Source: Wenxinia saemankumensis (GTDB lineage Bacteria; Pseudomonadota; Alphaproteobacteria; Rhodobacterales; Rhodobacteraceae). From it: DNA of 64,000 nucleotides. This document shows, in pieces, positions 62,719 to 64,000 of the stretch. A program made the translations under genes and the position numbers. Positions within the stretch are counted from its first letter, which is position 1. Every line of letters starts with the position of its first letter. The stretch covers positions 248,001 through 312,000 of the forward strand of contig NZ_FQYO01000003.1 in NCBI RefSeq assembly GCF_900141735.1, given 5' to 3'. Below the pieces are notes generated by a model. The model was given only the letters and a program-made list of their open reading frames with translations, did no database searches and was not told the origin of the DNA.

Positions 62719-63197
62719 GGGCGCTGATCCTCGCCGCCGGGCTGGCCGCGCTGGGCTGCTTCCTCGTCCTCGTCTGGGTGACGGTGACGGGGCTGATGCC
62801 CGATGCGGGCGGGCTGCGGCCCTTCGACCTGCGCCCGCTCGGCTACGACCTCGCCACAGCGACCGCCTATCTGCAGGCGCTGAGCGAGGAGGGGCGCGCC
62901 ACCTTCCGCACCACGCTCGCCACCTGGGACACGGCCTTTCCGGTCGCGCTGACGGCCTTCCTCGCCCTGCTCTGCCTGCGGCGGGGCGGGCGGCTGGGCT
63001 GGTTGGGGGCGCTGGTCGCGCTGGTCTATGGCGGGGTCGACCTGGCCGAGAACGCGGCGGTGCTGCGGCTGGTCGAGGGGCCGGTGCCGCCCGACCCGCT
63101 GACGGTCACCGGCGCCTCGGTCCTGACGATGGCGAAGTTCGCGGCCCTGCTGCTGGCCTGCCTGATCTACCTTCTGGCGCGGGGGACGCGGCGATGA
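62715..63197 (+). CDS. Small membrane protein between aroA and cmk
   Basis: The 160-residue protein has a hydrophobic N-terminus ([20 protein letters not shown]) and three further segments near residues 74-85, 95-108 and 135-155. A conserved [14 protein letters not shown] segment lies between the third and fourth. I do not recognise a family. It is coupled to aroA by an ATGA overlap and its stop overlaps cmk by four bases. Rhodobacterales genomes often have a small gene in this position, but I cannot confirm its function. Confidence 0.75.
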   Translation: MRALILAAGLAALGCFLVLVWVTVTGLMPDAGGLRPFDLRPLGYDLATATAYLQALSEEGRATFRTTLATWDTAFPVALTAFLALLCLRRGGRLGWLGALVALVYGGVDLAENAAVLRLVEGPVPPDPLTVTGASVLTMAKFAALLLACLIYLLARGTRR

Positions 63198-63799
63198 TCT
63201 TCACCGTGGCGGTGGACGGGCCCGCGGCGGCGGGCAAGGGCACGATCTCGAAGCGGCTGGCGGCGGAGCTGGGGCTCGCGCATCTCGATACCGGGCTTCT
63301 CTACCGCGCGGTCGGGGCGCGGGTCCTGGGCGGCGAGGAGGCGGCGGCGGCGGCGCGGGGGCTGGTTCCCGCCGACCTAGATCGGCCGGGCCTGCGGCAG
63401 CCCGCCATCGCCGACGCCGCCAGCCGCGTCGCGGCCCTGCCCGAGGTGCGCCGCGCGCTGCTGGAGTTCCAGCGTGCCTTCGCCCGGCGCGAGGGCGGGG
63501 CGGTCCTCGACGGGCGGGATATCGGGACGGTGATCTGCCCGGAGGCGGAGGCCAAGCTCTACGTCACCGCCAGCGCCGAGGCGCGGGCCGCGCGGCGCCA
63601 TGCCGAGCAGGTGGCGGCGGGGGAGGCCCAGCCCCTCGAGGCCGTGCTGGCCGAGGTTGTGGCGCGGGACGCGCGCGATACCGGGCGGGCCGATGCGCCG
63701 ATGCGCGCCGCCGCGGATGCCGTCGTGATCGACACGACCGATCTGGGGATCGAGGAGGCGGTGGCCCGCGCTCTGGAGATCGTGCGCGGACGTCTCTGA
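63194..63799 (+). CDS. cmk: Cytidylate kinase
   Basis: The 201-residue kinase phosphorylates CMP and dCMP. P-loop [28 protein letters not shown] and [19 protein letters not shown] (NMP-binding and lid residues) are all present. It is slightly short for the family, with a compact middle insert. aroA-cmk linkage is conserved in Alphaproteobacteria. ATG 63194 overlaps the previous stop. Confidence 0.96.
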   Translation: MIFTVAVDGPAAAGKGTISKRLAAELGLAHLDTGLLYRAVGARVLGGEEAAAAARGLVPADLDRPGLRQPAIADAASRVAALPEVRRALLEFQRAFARREGGAVLDGRDIGTVICPEAEAKLYVTASAEARAARRHAEQVAAGEAQPLEAVLAEVVARDARDTGRADAPMRAAADAVVIDTTDLGIEEAVARALEIVRGRL

Positions 63800-63818
63800 G
63801 CGCGCCGGACCGGCCGGG

Positions 63819-64000
63819 TCAGAGCCAGGTGCGCGAGGGCTGGCGCTCCGGCGGGTCGAAATGCGGGGTCGCGTTGAACTGCGCGAGATGGGTGCCCCCC
63901 GCCCGCACCCGGAAGCGGTGGATCGAGGTGTTGTGGATCGGCAGCAGCACCCGGGCCAGCCGGTCCGCATCGAGGCCGAGCGCGAGCCGCAGCGCCATCG
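63819..64000 (-). CDS. Histidine phosphatase-family protein (C-terminus only)
   Basis: Sixty codons are visible at the right edge. The C-terminal sequence includes IHNTSIHRFRV and FNATPHFDPPER, typical of the end of phosphoglycerate-mutase-like histidine phosphatases (the second active-site His lies further upstream). The start is presumably outside the window, although a Met at 63998 is in frame. It converges with cmk, with 19 bases between. Confidence 0.7.
   Translation of the reverse strand, partial: MALRLALGLDADRLARVLLPIHNTSIHRFRVRAGGTHLAQFNATPHFDPPERQPSRTWL

Overview
The window reads as chromosomal DNA of a very GC-rich alphaproteobacterium of the order Rhodobacterales. The main lineage clues are a SAM/SAH-type riboswitch directly upstream of metK, an irr-type Fur regulator divergent from fabA, a soeABC-like sulfite dehydrogenase operon, and a fused allantoinase/OHCU-decarboxylase gene in a urate cluster. 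I see no rRNA operon, CRISPR array, prophage, transposase or plasmid function. Most of the window is housekeeping or catabolic chromosome, and the unusual content is mainly in the repeat-filled spacers.

Layout. 0-3.6 kb: sugar/adenosine kinase (cut by the window edge), endonuclease III, an AraC-MGMT repair protein and an OmpA-type lipoprotein. 4.1-8.8 kb: urate degradation (puuE-uraD fusion, uraH, a VOC protein, puuD, an FAH-family enzyme). 9.0-9.9 kb: gene-free repeat array. 9.9-14.1 kb: a De Ley-Doudoroff-type galactose operon on the minus strand (mutarotase, lactonase, KDPGal aldolase, KDGal kinase, sugar dehydrogenase). 14.1-23.1 kb: soeC, soeB, soeA, ackA, a phosphate acyltransferase and a TauE/SafE exporter, together suited to dispose of the sulfite and acetyl phosphate formed in sulfonate catabolism. 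This operon is broken up by 0.3-0.7 kb repeat-rich spacers. 23.9-31.3 kb: mixed enzymes and envelope proteins plus rpmJ and tRNA-Val. 31.6-38.6 kb: N-formylglutamate amidohydrolase, zapE, an M29 peptidase, a phosphotriesterase-like hydrolase, miaB and a possible glycosyltransferase. 38.6-42.4 kb: irr, then fabA, cspA, fabB and fabI. 42.9-46.8 kb: an FKBP isomerase and a tightly packed four-gene catabolic operon. 46.9-51.2 kb: tRNA-Arg, an orphan histidine kinase, a flavoprotein disulfide reductase and a TVP38-type membrane protein. 51.3-53.4 kb: rpmH-rnpA-yidD and two envelope proteins sharing a motif. 53.6-61.2 kb: phoH, ybeY, corC, lnt, metK, trmB, with an ArsR/AHSA1 pair inserted. 61.4-64 kb: aroA, a small membrane protein, cmk and a partial histidine phosphatase.

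The most distinctive observations are several families of dispersed or tandem intergenic repeats: a GTATTT-centred family, a TTAA-N7-TTAC plus palindrome array, a GTAGGGTGGGTTGCACCCAC family, a 27-bp minisatellite, and a 153-bp duplication that copies the 3' end of a gene, including one inverted copy 2 kb away. I found no convincing new defence or mobile system.
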